Shown piece after piece: positions 43,543-51,501 of a DNA stretch of 64,000 nucleotides. Source of the stretch: PHAA01 sp964494735. GTDB taxonomy: Bacteria > Bacillota > Syntrophomonadia > Syntrophomonadales > Syntrophomonadaceae. The notes under the pieces are model-generated. The model had not been told where the DNA came from. It saw only the letters and a list, made by a program, of their open reading frames with translations, and did not search any database. Position 1 is the stretch's first letter; the number at the start of each line of letters is the position of its first letter. The DNA lies in NCBI GenBank assembly GCA_964494735.1, contig CAZBSD010000003.1:62001-126000 (forward strand), written 5' to 3'. A program made the position numbers and the translations under genes.

Positions 43543-45417
43543 ATGATCCAGCTAGTCAATCAACACAAGAATCACATCACCCTGATCGCCGGGTTCCTGC
43601 TCATATCCGGGTTCACCATGGGATTACTGGGTTATGAAACCGTCCGGGCCGGAGCCTACATCACCGCTACCATAATTGCCGGGACACCGATCGCCATCAG
43701 GGCTTTCCAGGCATTATCCATGAAAGCCTTCAGCATTGAACTTTTGGTGACTATAGCGGTGGCGGGGGCTCTATACATCCATGAATATACCGAGTCCGCA
43801 GTGGTTACATTCTTGTTCCTGTTCGGTGCCTACCTGGAAGCCCGGACCCTGGAAAAAACCAGATCTGCCCTGAGAGCGCTGATAGATATGGCCCCCCAGG
43901 AAGCTATCGTCATCCGCGCCGGCCAGACAGTGACCGTCCCGGTCGATGAGGTGGTCAAGGGAGACCGGGTCATCATCAAGTCCGGGGGCAAGGTCCCGGT
44001 CGATGGCCGCATCGTCTCCGGGCGGGCCTTGTTGAATGAAGCGGCCATCACTGGTGAATCGGTGCCCGCCTCCAAAGAGATCGATGACAAGGTCTTCAGC
44101 GGCACCATCGTGGATAACGGATACATAGAGATGGTAGCCGAAAAGGTCGGCGATGACACCACTTTCGCCAGAATCATCGAGCTGGTCGAGGAGGCGCAGG
44201 AATCCAAATCACCCGCGGAGAAATTCCTGGACAAGTTTGCCGCCTTTTATACTCCGGCAGTGGTGGCCTTATCCATCATCGTCTTGGCCATAACCCGCGA
44301 ACTGCACCTGGCCATCACCTTCCTGGTGGTGGCCTGCCCCGGCGCCCTGGTAATCGGAGCCCCGGTCTCCAACGTGGCCGGGATTGGCAATGGAGCCAAA
44401 CACGGGGTGCTGGTCAAGGGCGGCGATGTGATGGATAAGTTGTCCAAGGTGGATACCATCGTATTCGATAAGACCGGCACCCTGACCAAGGGCCGGCCAC
44501 AGGTAACCGACATAAAGACTTTTAATGGTCAGGAAACCCACCAGTTGCTGAGACTGGTGGCGGCTGCGGAATCCATTTCCGAACACCACCTGGGCCAGAC
44601 CATTGTGAAGGCCGCCCAGGCCCGGGACCTGGACCTTAAGGGTGAGCCCGTCGATGGTGAAGTAATCAAGGGCAGCGGGATCCGGGCCCAGGTCGGTGGT
44701 CATCAACTGGTCGTCGGTAATCGCAAGTTGATAGATGCCGAGCAGATTACTGTGGCTGGTGAAATATCCGATTATGCCCTGGCTCGTGAAAAGGCCGGCA
44801 ACACCGCCATATTTGCGGCAGTCGATGGCGAAATGGCGGGGATATTCTCCATCGCTGATCAGATCCGGGAAGATGCCAGCCGCGCTTTGGCGGAGATGAG
44901 GAAGAACGGCGTTCGCAAGATAATAATGCTCACCGGCGACAACCGCCATACGGCTGAACTGGTAGCCAATCAACTAGGTCTGGACGAATACCATGCCGAA
45001 CTGCTGCCCGAAAGCAAAGTGGAGTTTGTGAAACAGCTGAAAGCTGCCGGACATACAGTGGCCATGGCCGGGGATGGGATCAACGATGCTCCCGCGATTG
45101 CCACCGCCGACATCGGCCTGGCGATGGGAGAAGGCGGCACCGACGTAGCGATGGAGACGGCGGATGTGGTGTTGATGGCCGACCGACTTATGCAGTTTTC
45201 ACATGCCTACTTACTGGCCCAGGCCACTATCAAAAACTTGAAGCAAAATGTATACTTTGCAGTAGCGGTGGTAGTTATCCTGTTAGGCGGGGTGCTGACC
45301 GGAAATGTGCACCTGGCGTCGGGTATGTTTATCCACGAAGCCAGTATTCTGATCGTTATCCTCAACGCGATGAGACTGATCGGGTTCGGCAGCCAAAACA
45401 ACCCCGCAGAAGCGTGA
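43543..45417 (+). CDS. heavy-metal P1B-type ATPase with CPG motif
   Basis: A 624-residue P-type ATPase: TGESVPASK, DKTGTLTKGRP, GDGINDAPA. The membrane metal-site motif is ACPGALVIG, where CadA/CopA pumps have CPC. The usual HP signature (SEHPL) reads SEHHLG, so two diagnostic positions are changed. There is no N-terminal HMA domain. The start at 43543 follows AGGAGGGG; the frame extends eight codons upstream. Metal specificity (Zn, Cu, Mn or Fe) cannot be assigned from these motifs. Confidence 0.9.
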   Translation: MIQLVNQHKNHITLIAGFLLISGFTMGLLGYETVRAGAYITATIIAGTPIAIRAFQALSMKAFSIELLVTIAVAGALYIHEYTESAVVTFLFLFGAYLEARTLEKTRSALRALIDMAPQEAIVIRAGQTVTVPVDEVVKGDRVIIKSGGKVPVDGRIVSGRALLNEAAITGESVPASKEIDDKVFSGTIVDNGYIEMVAEKVGDDTTFARIIELVEEAQESKSPAEKFLDKFAAFYTPAVVALSIIVLAITRELHLAITFLVVACPGALVIGAPVSNVAGIGNGAKHGVLVKGGDVMDKLSKVDTIVFDKTGTLTKGRPQVTDIKTFNGQETHQLLRLVAAAESISEHHLGQTIVKAAQARDLDLKGEPVDGEVIKGSGIRAQVGGHQLVVGNRKLIDAEQITVAGEISDYALAREKAGNTAIFAAVDGEMAGIFSIADQIREDASRALAEMRKNGVRKIIMLTGDNRHTAELVANQLGLDEYHAELLPESKVEFVKQLKAAGHTVAMAGDGINDAPAIATADIGLAMGEGGTDVAMETADVVLMADRLMQFSHAYLLAQATIKNLKQNVYFAVAVVVILLGGVLTGNVHLASGMFIHEASILIVILNAMRLIGFGSQNNPAEA

Positions 45418-45680
45418 TACCCTCCTCGTATTTCAGTCCCGCCGGTATTATTTTCCCTGACAGCGGGTAAGATTTTTCGCGTATGAGTATTGGGCAGTAT
45501 ATACTTATCAGTAGTCAGGGACAAGCCGGTGCAGCGGCAGCGGAGCTCCCGCGGCATAGAGCAGCTTAGGCGGCACGGAACACTCCCGCCGACATGAGAT
45601 ATTGGGGCAGGTAGGGCTGTCCGGCTCAATCAGGAGAAAGGGAAGCAAAAAGAATATCCCCTTGCTTCCGGGAGGCCATC

Positions 45681-46355
45681 ATGAACAGAAGGGTGAAGAT
45701 CGGGCTTTATTCAGCCGCGATCGCGGTATTTATATCCCTGGTCGCCTACATTAGTTTCAGATATGGCGCTGATATCAGCGCCCTGCTCCAGGACCGGGAG
45801 GCTCTGGGCCAATTCCTGTCATCCTTCGGGATCAAAAGCTTCCTGGTGTTCATCCTCATACAAGCCTCCCAGATCGTCCTGACCCCCATCCCGGGTGAGT
45901 TCGTACAGCTGGCCGGCGGTTATATCTTCGGCACCTGGCTGGGGACTGTCTATGCCACCGCCGGGGCATTGCTGGGAACCATAGTATCTTTCACCATCGC
46001 CCGGCTCCTGGGGTATCCCCTGCTGGCGCTGCTGTTCGGAGAACAGAAGATGGCATCCATAAAAGCCCTGACCGACAAACCCCAATCCAAACTGATCCTG
46101 TTTGTGCTTTTCTTCATACCCGGACTGCCCAAGGACCTGCTGACCTATGCAGCCGGTGTGACCCCCATAAACAAGCTCCAGTTCCTGCTTATCGCCACCA
46201 CCGCCCGAATTCCGGGCATCCTCCTGTCCGCTTATATTGGGTCCAACTTGTACCAGAAGGATTACACCGAGGTGATCGTGGCCTGCCTGGTGACCGTGAT
46301 CCTGTTCGGGCTGGGTCTGTGGGCCCGGCAGAGGCTGAGCGAAAAGACGGTTTAG
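45681..46355 (+). CDS. TVP38/TMEM64 (VTT-domain) membrane protein
   Basis: A 224-residue protein with six helices and the SNARE-associated/VTT signature PGEFVQLAGGYIFGTWLG near residue 73 and FFIPGLPKDLLTYAAG near 148. Members have been linked to lipid scrambling. A ribosome site GGGAGG lies six bases upstream, and a GGAAGCAA/TTGCTTCC hairpin ends just in front of it, which might influence translation. Confidence 0.88.
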   Translation: MNRRVKIGLYSAAIAVFISLVAYISFRYGADISALLQDREALGQFLSSFGIKSFLVFILIQASQIVLTPIPGEFVQLAGGYIFGTWLGTVYATAGALLGTIVSFTIARLLGYPLLALLFGEQKMASIKALTDKPQSKLILFVLFFIPGLPKDLLTYAAGVTPINKLQFLLIATTARIPGILLSAYIGSNLYQKDYTEVIVACLVTVILFGLGLWARQRLSEKTV

Positions 46356-46371
46356 GGGCTGGAAGCAAACA

Positions 46372-46515
46372 GAACGTCTGAGACCAGTGCAAAATTCTAT
46401 TTTTCAGATATGAGGATGCATAATATATATTAGCTTCGACGCTGCCGCTTAACCTCCGCCAGTATATATGCATACCCTGGAGCAATTCTTTATTTTGTCA
46501 GTGGTCTCGAACGTC
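46372..46515. repeat. palindromic intergenic repeat, copy 2 (inverted relative to copy 1)
   Basis: The outer arms ACGTCTGAGACCAGTG and its counterpart CAGTGGTCTCGAACGT enclose an inner palindrome with GGATGCATAATATAT and ATATATGCAT. Read on the minus strand it aligns with 39430-39575, including AGAATTGCTC and the GTTAAGCG core. Confidence 0.7.
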
Positions 46516-46643
46516 CCCCTGCCTCGTATGGTATCATATGGATGATGTGAGTAATAATATATGGATGAAGGGACGTTCGGATGGCAGGACCTCCTCCCAT
46601 TCTGCAGTAATCATCCATGGGATTATATCAGCAGGTGATGAAG

Positions 46644-48212
46644 ATGAGCGCAGCCGAGCCAGCCAGCACCAGCGCAGGGGCGTATAAGAAGAGGATAGGC
46701 ACCCAGGGAACCGTCAAGGTAGTCATGGTGGCCCTGGCTTTGCTGGGCCAATTGGTCTTGCTTTACTACCTGGTCGGTCTCCTCCGTACCCAGGCCATCT
46801 ACCTCTATTTCTTGCTGGAAGTGCTGGGCGCGGTGACGGTGACCTTCGCCGTGGCCCGCAACCGCAACTCTGCCTATACCATAGTGTGGCTGATCATGAT
46901 GATGGCCCTGCCGGTATTTGGCTACATTCTCTACCTGCTATGGGGCACCACCGGATTGACCCATAAAAAAAGCCACCAGATCCGCAACAGCACCCAATAT
47001 GGCAACCATTTCGTCGAGCAGGACGACGCGGTCTACCAGGCTTTCTTGCATGAGCACCCTACCCGGCAGCGCATATGTACCTACCTGGCTCAAGAGGATT
47101 TCCCCATCTATAACCACACCCGGTCTACCTATTACCCCTTGGGTGAAATCCAATTCGAGCAATTGATTGCAGATTTGGAACACGCTCAAAAATTTATCTT
47201 CATCGAATACTTCATCATCGCCGAAGGCCGTATCTGGGACCGTATCCACTGTATATTGCGCAATAAAGCGGAGCAAGGAGTGGATGTCCGCATCCTCATG
47301 GATGAGTTCGGCAGCATCACCAAGATATCCAACTCGTTCGTACGGGAACTGCGCAGCGAAGGGATGCAGGTAATGATGTTCAACCCGCTCCACACCAACA
47401 TCTTCAGAATGTTCATTAATTACCGCAACCACCAGAAGATAACCGTCATCGATGGCAATATCGGTTATACCGGGGGTACCAACATCGCCGACGAATATGT
47501 AAACCTGAGAATAAGGCTGGGACACTGGAAAGATACCGCTATCCGGCTGGAAGGCGAGGCGGTCTGGGGGCTGACGGTGACCTTCCTGCAGATGTGGGAC
47601 TCGGAATACGATACCCGCTCTGATTATCCCCATTACCGCCCCACCATCAAGATCGAGGGGCCTGGATTCTACCAGCCGTTCGTGGACGGTCCGGTCAACA
47701 ACCCCACCAATCCAGCCCAGGAGGTCTTCCTGCAGGTAATTGCCCAGGCCCAGCAGTATGTATGGCTGACCACCCCCTATCTGGTCATCGACAACGCCAT
47801 GCGGGATATCCTCTGCATGGCCGCCAAAGGCGGTATCGACGTGCGCATCGTGACCCCCCGCATATGGGACCATTGGTACGTCCACATGGTCACCCGCTCC
47901 AATTATGAGGTGCTGATGGAAGCGGGGGTCAGGATATATGAGTATACCCCGGGGTTCATCCACGCCAAGGGCATCCTGAGTGACGACGATAACGCTGTGA
48001 TGGGCAGCATAAATATGGATTACCGCAGCTTCTTTCTCCATTTCGAGAACGGGGTGTGGATCGCCGGGTCTCCGGTCCTGGCGGATATAAAACAGGATAT
48101 GCTGGCAACATTTGCGGTCAGCGAGGAGATGAACCTGGAGGAATGGAAAAACCGGCCAAGAAGGTCTAAATTTGGCCAGGATCTGCTGCGCATATTTGCC
48201 CCGCTTTTCTGA
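46644..48212 (+). CDS. cls: cardiolipin synthase (phospholipase D family)
   Basis: About 522 residues: two N-terminal membrane helices, then two PLD domains with HKD motifs (NHQKITVIDGNIGYTGGTN near residue 260; HAKGILSDDDNAVMGSIN near 440). It condenses two phosphatidylglycerols into cardiolipin. I place the start at 46644 (MSAAEPAS) because AGGTGA precedes it; the frame is open from 46617. It ends one base inside the next gene. Confidence 0.93.
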   Translation: MSAAEPASTSAGAYKKRIGTQGTVKVVMVALALLGQLVLLYYLVGLLRTQAIYLYFLLEVLGAVTVTFAVARNRNSAYTIVWLIMMMALPVFGYILYLLWGTTGLTHKKSHQIRNSTQYGNHFVEQDDAVYQAFLHEHPTRQRICTYLAQEDFPIYNHTRSTYYPLGEIQFEQLIADLEHAQKFIFIEYFIIAEGRIWDRIHCILRNKAEQGVDVRILMDEFGSITKISNSFVRELRSEGMQVMMFNPLHTNIFRMFINYRNHQKITVIDGNIGYTGGTNIADEYVNLRIRLGHWKDTAIRLEGEAVWGLTVTFLQMWDSEYDTRSDYPHYRPTIKIEGPGFYQPFVDGPVNNPTNPAQEVFLQVIAQAQQYVWLTTPYLVIDNAMRDILCMAAKGGIDVRIVTPRIWDHWYVHMVTRSNYEVLMEAGVRIYEYTPGFIHAKGILSDDDNAVMGSINMDYRSFFLHFENGVWIAGSPVLADIKQDMLATFAVSEEMNLEEWKNRPRRSKFGQDLLRIFAPLF

Positions 48213-48748
48213 TGCAAAACATCAGCCCAGCTGTTATAATCGATGGGATGATTAATTTAATTACCGACAAACTCAACTTAAATGTGACCCATGCCATTCG
48301 GCAGGAATATAATCGTTGCATCAACGATGTAGCCTGGAGCGAGATCCTGATGGAACTTGATGACTTCACCCACCATTACCATGTCACCCGACTGGAGCAT
48401 TGCCTGCATGTATCGTATCTCAGTTTCATGGCCTGCAAGCGTTTGGGGCTGGACTACCAGTCGGCAGCCCGGGGCGGTTTGCTGCATGATTTCTATTTCT
48501 ATGACTCCCGCGCCACCAAGCCGGAGCGAGGCATCCATTGTTTCCGCCATCCCGGCATCGCCTTGGAGAATGCCGAGAAACACTTCCCCCTGAACAAGGT
48601 AGAGCGGGACATCATCGTCAAGCACATGTGGCCGGTGACCCTGACCCCGCCCCGTTACAAGGAATCATATGTGGTGACAGCCATGGACAAGTACTGTGCC
48701 AACCGCGAACTGGCTCTGGGCACCGCAGTGCTGCAGCCGGCGGTCTAG
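48212..48748 (+). CDS. HD-domain phosphohydrolase
   Basis: A 178-residue protein with an HD domain: HHYHVTRLEHCLHVSYLSF, then RGGLLHDFYFYD with the HD pair near residue 92, and later FRHPGIALEN and HMWPVT. It probably hydrolyses a nucleotide or phosphate monoester, metal-dependently. It overlaps the cls stop (TGATG), so it is co-translated. Confidence 0.85.
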   Translation: MQNISPAVIIDGMINLITDKLNLNVTHAIRQEYNRCINDVAWSEILMELDDFTHHYHVTRLEHCLHVSYLSFMACKRLGLDYQSAARGGLLHDFYFYDSRATKPERGIHCFRHPGIALENAEKHFPLNKVERDIIVKHMWPVTLTPPRYKESYVVTAMDKYCANRELALGTAVLQPAV

Positions 48749-48774
48749 CAAAATAATTGACAGATCCTTTCAGG

Positions 48775-48911
48775 GTGCCAAACAAGTTACGTTCAGGCAG
48801 ACGGCGCAAAAAGGCCTAGAGCAAGGCATTCCGGGGCCCCGTGATTAGGGCGTACATAAGGTACGTTGATTGAACGGGGATTCCGTATTAACGCAGCTAT
48901 AGGCCTTTTTT
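48775..48911. repeat. structured repeat family, copy B
   Basis: The core 48811-48911 is closed by AAGGCCTA/TATAGGCCTTTTTT. It holds CCCCGT/ACGGGG around an internal loop and the hairpin GGGCGTAC/GGTACGTT, then TCCGTATTAACGC. About 35 bases upstream (GGGTGCCAAACAAG...) also match copy C at 53582. It sits next to purine-rich RNA unit 1. Confidence 0.8.
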
Positions 48912-48919
48912 GACAGTCT

Positions 48920-48953
48920 AAAAGGATCTGCCGGCTTAGCGACAGATCCTCTT
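48920..48953 (-). terminator. terminator at the 3' end of purine-rich RNA unit 1
   Basis: On the minus strand AGGATCTG pairs with CAGATCCT around 12 bases and runs into TTTTAG. It lies about 20 bases past the closing helix of the RNA. The plus strand also shows a short T tract, so it may work both ways. Confidence 0.7.
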
Positions 48954-48969
48954 TTATGCCTAAATATAG

Positions 48970-49300
48970 AGCTCCAACGAACCTTTATCGACTTCCCGCC
49001 TCCGCATGGCCTTCCGCTTCGTTTCCCGTCTCCAGCCTCCCCCAACTACCTTCGTCTTCCCGATCCCATCTACTCGTGGTCTACTCCAGCTCCCGCCACT
49101 TCCATCCTTACCTTACTTCCCCTCATTACTGACCTTCCGCTTGCCTTGGATGTTAGTCCCGTTCGTCTGTCGTATTCCATTTTCATTGTTCCTGGTAGGA
49201 TATAGTGAATCGCTTCACCAGTACCTTGCTCGGCTGTCGACTTTCAGTTTCTGCTTCCCGGCTCGGTCAGGCTTTCCGTCTTAGGAATTCCTTGGAGCTC
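48970..49300 (-). ncRNA. candidate purine-rich non-coding RNA, copy 1
   Basis: Transcribed leftward from the promoter at 49307-49336. The 5' end (GAGCTCCAAGGAATTCC) can pair with the 3' end (CGTTGGAGCT). Between them the RNA is about three-quarters purine; 49021-49080 has only 15 purines on the plus strand. A GNRA hairpin lies at 49204-49219 and a 20-base 3' block (UCGAUAAAGGUUCGUUGGAG in RNA) is identical in all copies. This is the most GC-rich of three copies, yet keeps the purine bias. No conserved ORF is seen. The RNA call rests on promoter, terminator and covariation. Confidence 0.7.
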
Positions 49301-49306
49301 GCTATC

Positions 49307-49336
49307 AGTATAATCCGATCGCAAACAGGCTGTCAA
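49307..49336 (-). promoter_or_regulatory. promoter of purine-rich RNA unit 1
   Basis: On the minus strand TTGACA and TATACT, 18 bases apart. A 12-base block AACTTTCACAAT just upstream of the -35 is identical in the three units. Confidence 0.8.
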
Positions 49337-49451
49337 TATTGTGAAAGTTCTCATTTTCTTTAAGGCCTAATAGGGATTGGGAGATTATGCAAACGGCCAG
49401 GATGAATTAGGAGTCATTTGACGCTGGGATGAATATTATGAAAACATGAGG

Positions 49452-49480
49452 TTGACAAATATGATCGCCAGGGTTTATTT
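49452..49480 (+). promoter_or_regulatory. candidate promoter of the trp operon
   Basis: TTGACA and TTATTT with 17-base spacing, ending about 20 bases before the T-box leader begins. Confidence 0.5.
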
Positions 49481-49499
49481 TAGTTTTAGTCGATAAAAT

Positions 49500-49766
49500 A
49501 AACCGATGAGCAAGAGAAGTAGGTTAGGGGAAGTATTTCAGAGAGCCGCCGGTTGGTGTGAATGCGGTAATACGGAGCTGACTGAATGGACTTGCGAGGG
49601 CGGCTCGAAACTTTGCAGGAGTAGACGCCGACGGGAACCCTGTCCGTTACCAGTGGGGTGCGCATGTTGGTGCGTAAAGCGAGGGGGCGGCTATGTCGTC
49701 AATTTAGGTGGTACCGCAGAAGCTTTGGCTTTTGTCCTTTGTTAGGGACAAAAGCTTTTTTTATGG
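49500..49766 (+). promoter_or_regulatory. T-box leader with Trp specifier and attenuator
   Basis: The T-box sequence AGGTGGTACCGC is at 49706-49717. Stem I shows the distal GGTTGGTGTGAATGCGG and, on its returning strand, GAATGGACT with TGG (Trp) at 49587-49589 as the specifier codon. The terminator GCTTTTGTCC/GGGACAAAAGC with seven Ts is at 49728-49762. Uncharged tRNA-Trp should switch it to the antiterminator and turn on the downstream trp genes. Confidence 0.93.
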
Positions 49767-49812
49767 CCTGAAGTGGGGCCATGGTTGGATTGTAAAGAAA
49801 AGAGGATTGAAA

Positions 49813-49989
49813 ATGATCAGACCGGACAGTAACACCATTATGGAACTGGCCCAGCAATACAGCGTTATCCCTATCTGCCGTTATGATTTCAACGGTTTAC
49901 AGTTTCACCCCGAATCGATTCTCACTCCCGATGGCGAGATCATCGTAAACAATTTTTTGCGAATTCAAGGAGGCATAGACAATGATTAG
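49813..49989 (+). pseudogene. trpE-trpG fusion remnant
   Basis: A 58-codon frame whose first part (MIRPDSNTIMELAQQYSVIP) is the TrpE (anthranilate synthase I) N-terminus. The second part (FNGLQFHPESILTPDGE, then IIVNNFLRI) is the C-terminal end of the TrpG glutaminase. The join is in frame near residue 24. About 450 residues of TrpE and 150 of TrpG are absent, including all catalytic residues except the TrpG His-Glu (HPE). The stop overlaps the trpD start by eight bases, as in an intact trpG-trpD junction. Confidence 0.9.
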
Positions 49990-50324
49990 AAAAGCGATAC
50001 AGGAAGTGATCAGCGGCAAAGAACTGGATCTGGAGACTCTGGCCGGGCCTTGGGCTGTTGGACGCATATGTCCCTGGTTGCGGCGGGGGCAGCGGAGCCA
50101 CTTTTGATCGCACCATTATCCCCCCGCTATGCCGGCCCTTTTTCCTGGCGGGTGGGTTGGATCTGAGCAATATTTTCATTGCTATAGAGGAATGCCGCCC
50201 CTACGCCATAGATTTGAGCAGCGGAGTGGAAACCAGGGGAAAAAAGGATCCGTCCAAAATTGAACAGGTGGTAGCTCTGGCGAGAAGGGCCGCCACCCAG
50301 AAAGGAGTGGCGTTTCATGCCTAA
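49982..50324 (+). pseudogene. trpD-trpF remnant, trpC absent
   Basis: From 49982 the frame reads MIRKAIQEVISGKELDLETL, the N-terminus of TrpD (anthranilate phosphoribosyltransferase). Near 50045 it breaks into a different frame that reads LDAYVPGCGGGSGATFDR, PFFLAGGLDLSN and IDLSSGVETRGKKDPSKI, the C-terminal half of TrpF. The join is out of frame; the trpD frame stops at 50107. Most of trpD, all of trpC and half of trpF are gone. The trpF end overlaps trpB by eight bases. Confidence 0.9.
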
Positions 50325-51501
50325 AGGCAGATTCGGACCCTACGGGGGACAGTATATTCCCGAAACCTTGATGAACTCCATAATAGAGTTGGAAAGAGCC
50401 TATGAACATTATAAATCTGACCCCGCCTTCCAGAAGGAACTGGATCAATTGCTGCGCCAATATGCCGGCCGGCCTTCATTGCTGTATCATGCCGCTAAAA
50501 TGTCACGTGACCTGGGGGGAGCCAAGATATATCTTAAGCGGGAAGATTTGAACCACACTGGCTCCCATAAGATCAACAATGTATTGGGCCAGGTGCTGTT
50601 AGCCAGGAAAATGGGCAAGAGCCGGATTATCGCCGAGACCGGCGCCGGGCAGCACGGGGTGGCCACCGCCACCGCCGCCGCGCTGATGAACATGGAGTGC
50701 GAAATATTTATGGGCCAGGAAGATACCCAGCGCCAGGCTTTAAACGTCTTCCGGATGGAACTCTTGGGGGCCAGGGTGAATGTAGTGAAAAGCGGCACCC
50801 AGACTTTAAAAGACGCAGTCAACGAGACTTTCCGCGATTGGACCACCCGGATGGATGATACCTTCTATGTGCTGGGCTCGGTCATGGGCCCGCACCCCTA
50901 TCCCACCATGGTCCGGGATTTCCAAAAAATCATTGGCGCCGAAATCAAGGTCCAACTGCAGGAAATAGAAGGACGGCTGCCTGATGCGGTCATAGCCTGC
51001 GTAGGTGGAGGCAGTAATGCCATGGGAGCCTTTTTCGAATTTATTGACCATCCGGACGTAAAATTGATCGGTTGTGAAGCAGCCGGGCTGGGGGTGGATA
51101 ACCCCCGCAACGCGGCCACGCTGGCCAACGGCAGCGTAGGGATCTTCCATGGCATGAAGTCATATTTCTGCCAGGACCAATTCGGGCAAATAGCGCCGGT
51201 TTACTCCATCTCGGCCGGTCTGGACTATCCCGGAATTGGCCCCGAGCACGCTCTCCTGGCCGATAGCGGCCGGGCACAATATGTACCTATCACCGATGCG
51301 GAAGCGGTCGCGGCTTTCGAATACCTATCCCGCACCGAAGGAATAATCCCGGCCATCGAAAGCGCCCACGCGGTAGCCTATGCTTGTAAGCTGGCCCCGA
51401 CCATGGGCAAGGAGCAAATCATGGTGATCAACATTTCCGGCCGCGGGGATAAAGATGTGGCCGCTATAGCCAGATACCGGGGGGTGGAAATCCATGAATA
51501 G
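50317..51501 (+). CDS. trpB: tryptophan synthase beta chain
   Basis: A 394-residue PLP enzyme that condenses indole with serine. It starts MPKGRFGPYGGQYIPETLM, has the PLP lysine in HTGSHKINN near residue 86, the GAGQHG substrate loop (about 108) and GGGSNAMG phosphate loop (about 230). All look intact and full length. It is preceded by AAGGAG and overlaps trpA by eight bases. Confidence 0.97.
   Translation: MPKGRFGPYGGQYIPETLMNSIIELERAYEHYKSDPAFQKELDQLLRQYAGRPSLLYHAAKMSRDLGGAKIYLKREDLNHTGSHKINNVLGQVLLARKMGKSRIIAETGAGQHGVATATAAALMNMECEIFMGQEDTQRQALNVFRMELLGARVNVVKSGTQTLKDAVNETFRDWTTRMDDTFYVLGSVMGPHPYPTMVRDFQKIIGAEIKVQLQEIEGRLPDAVIACVGGGSNAMGAFFEFIDHPDVKLIGCEAAGLGVDNPRNAATLANGSVGIFHGMKSYFCQDQFGQIAPVYSISAGLDYPGIGPEHALLADSGRAQYVPITDAEAVAAFEYLSRTEGIIPAIESAHAVAYACKLAPTMGKEQIMVINISGRGDKDVAAIARYRGVEIHE

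Noticed and set aside
46938..48041. Long minus-strand frame of 367 codons
   Set aside because: It is the antisense shadow of cardiolipin synthase, whose HKD motifs are clear on the plus strand.
48775..48911. Group II intron domain V or tRNA in the structured repeats
   Set aside because: The hairpin sequence and bulge do not match domain V, and no cloverleaf or TTCGA arm is present.
48970..49300. 6S RNA, RNase P RNA or tmRNA as identity of the purine-rich RNA
   Set aside because: Three copies, strong purine bias and lack of the known conserved cores or the tRNA-like end make these single-copy RNAs unlikely.
49708..49812. In-frame extension of the trpE remnant upstream
   Set aside because: These codons lie in the T-box terminator; the ATG at 49813 is the proper start.
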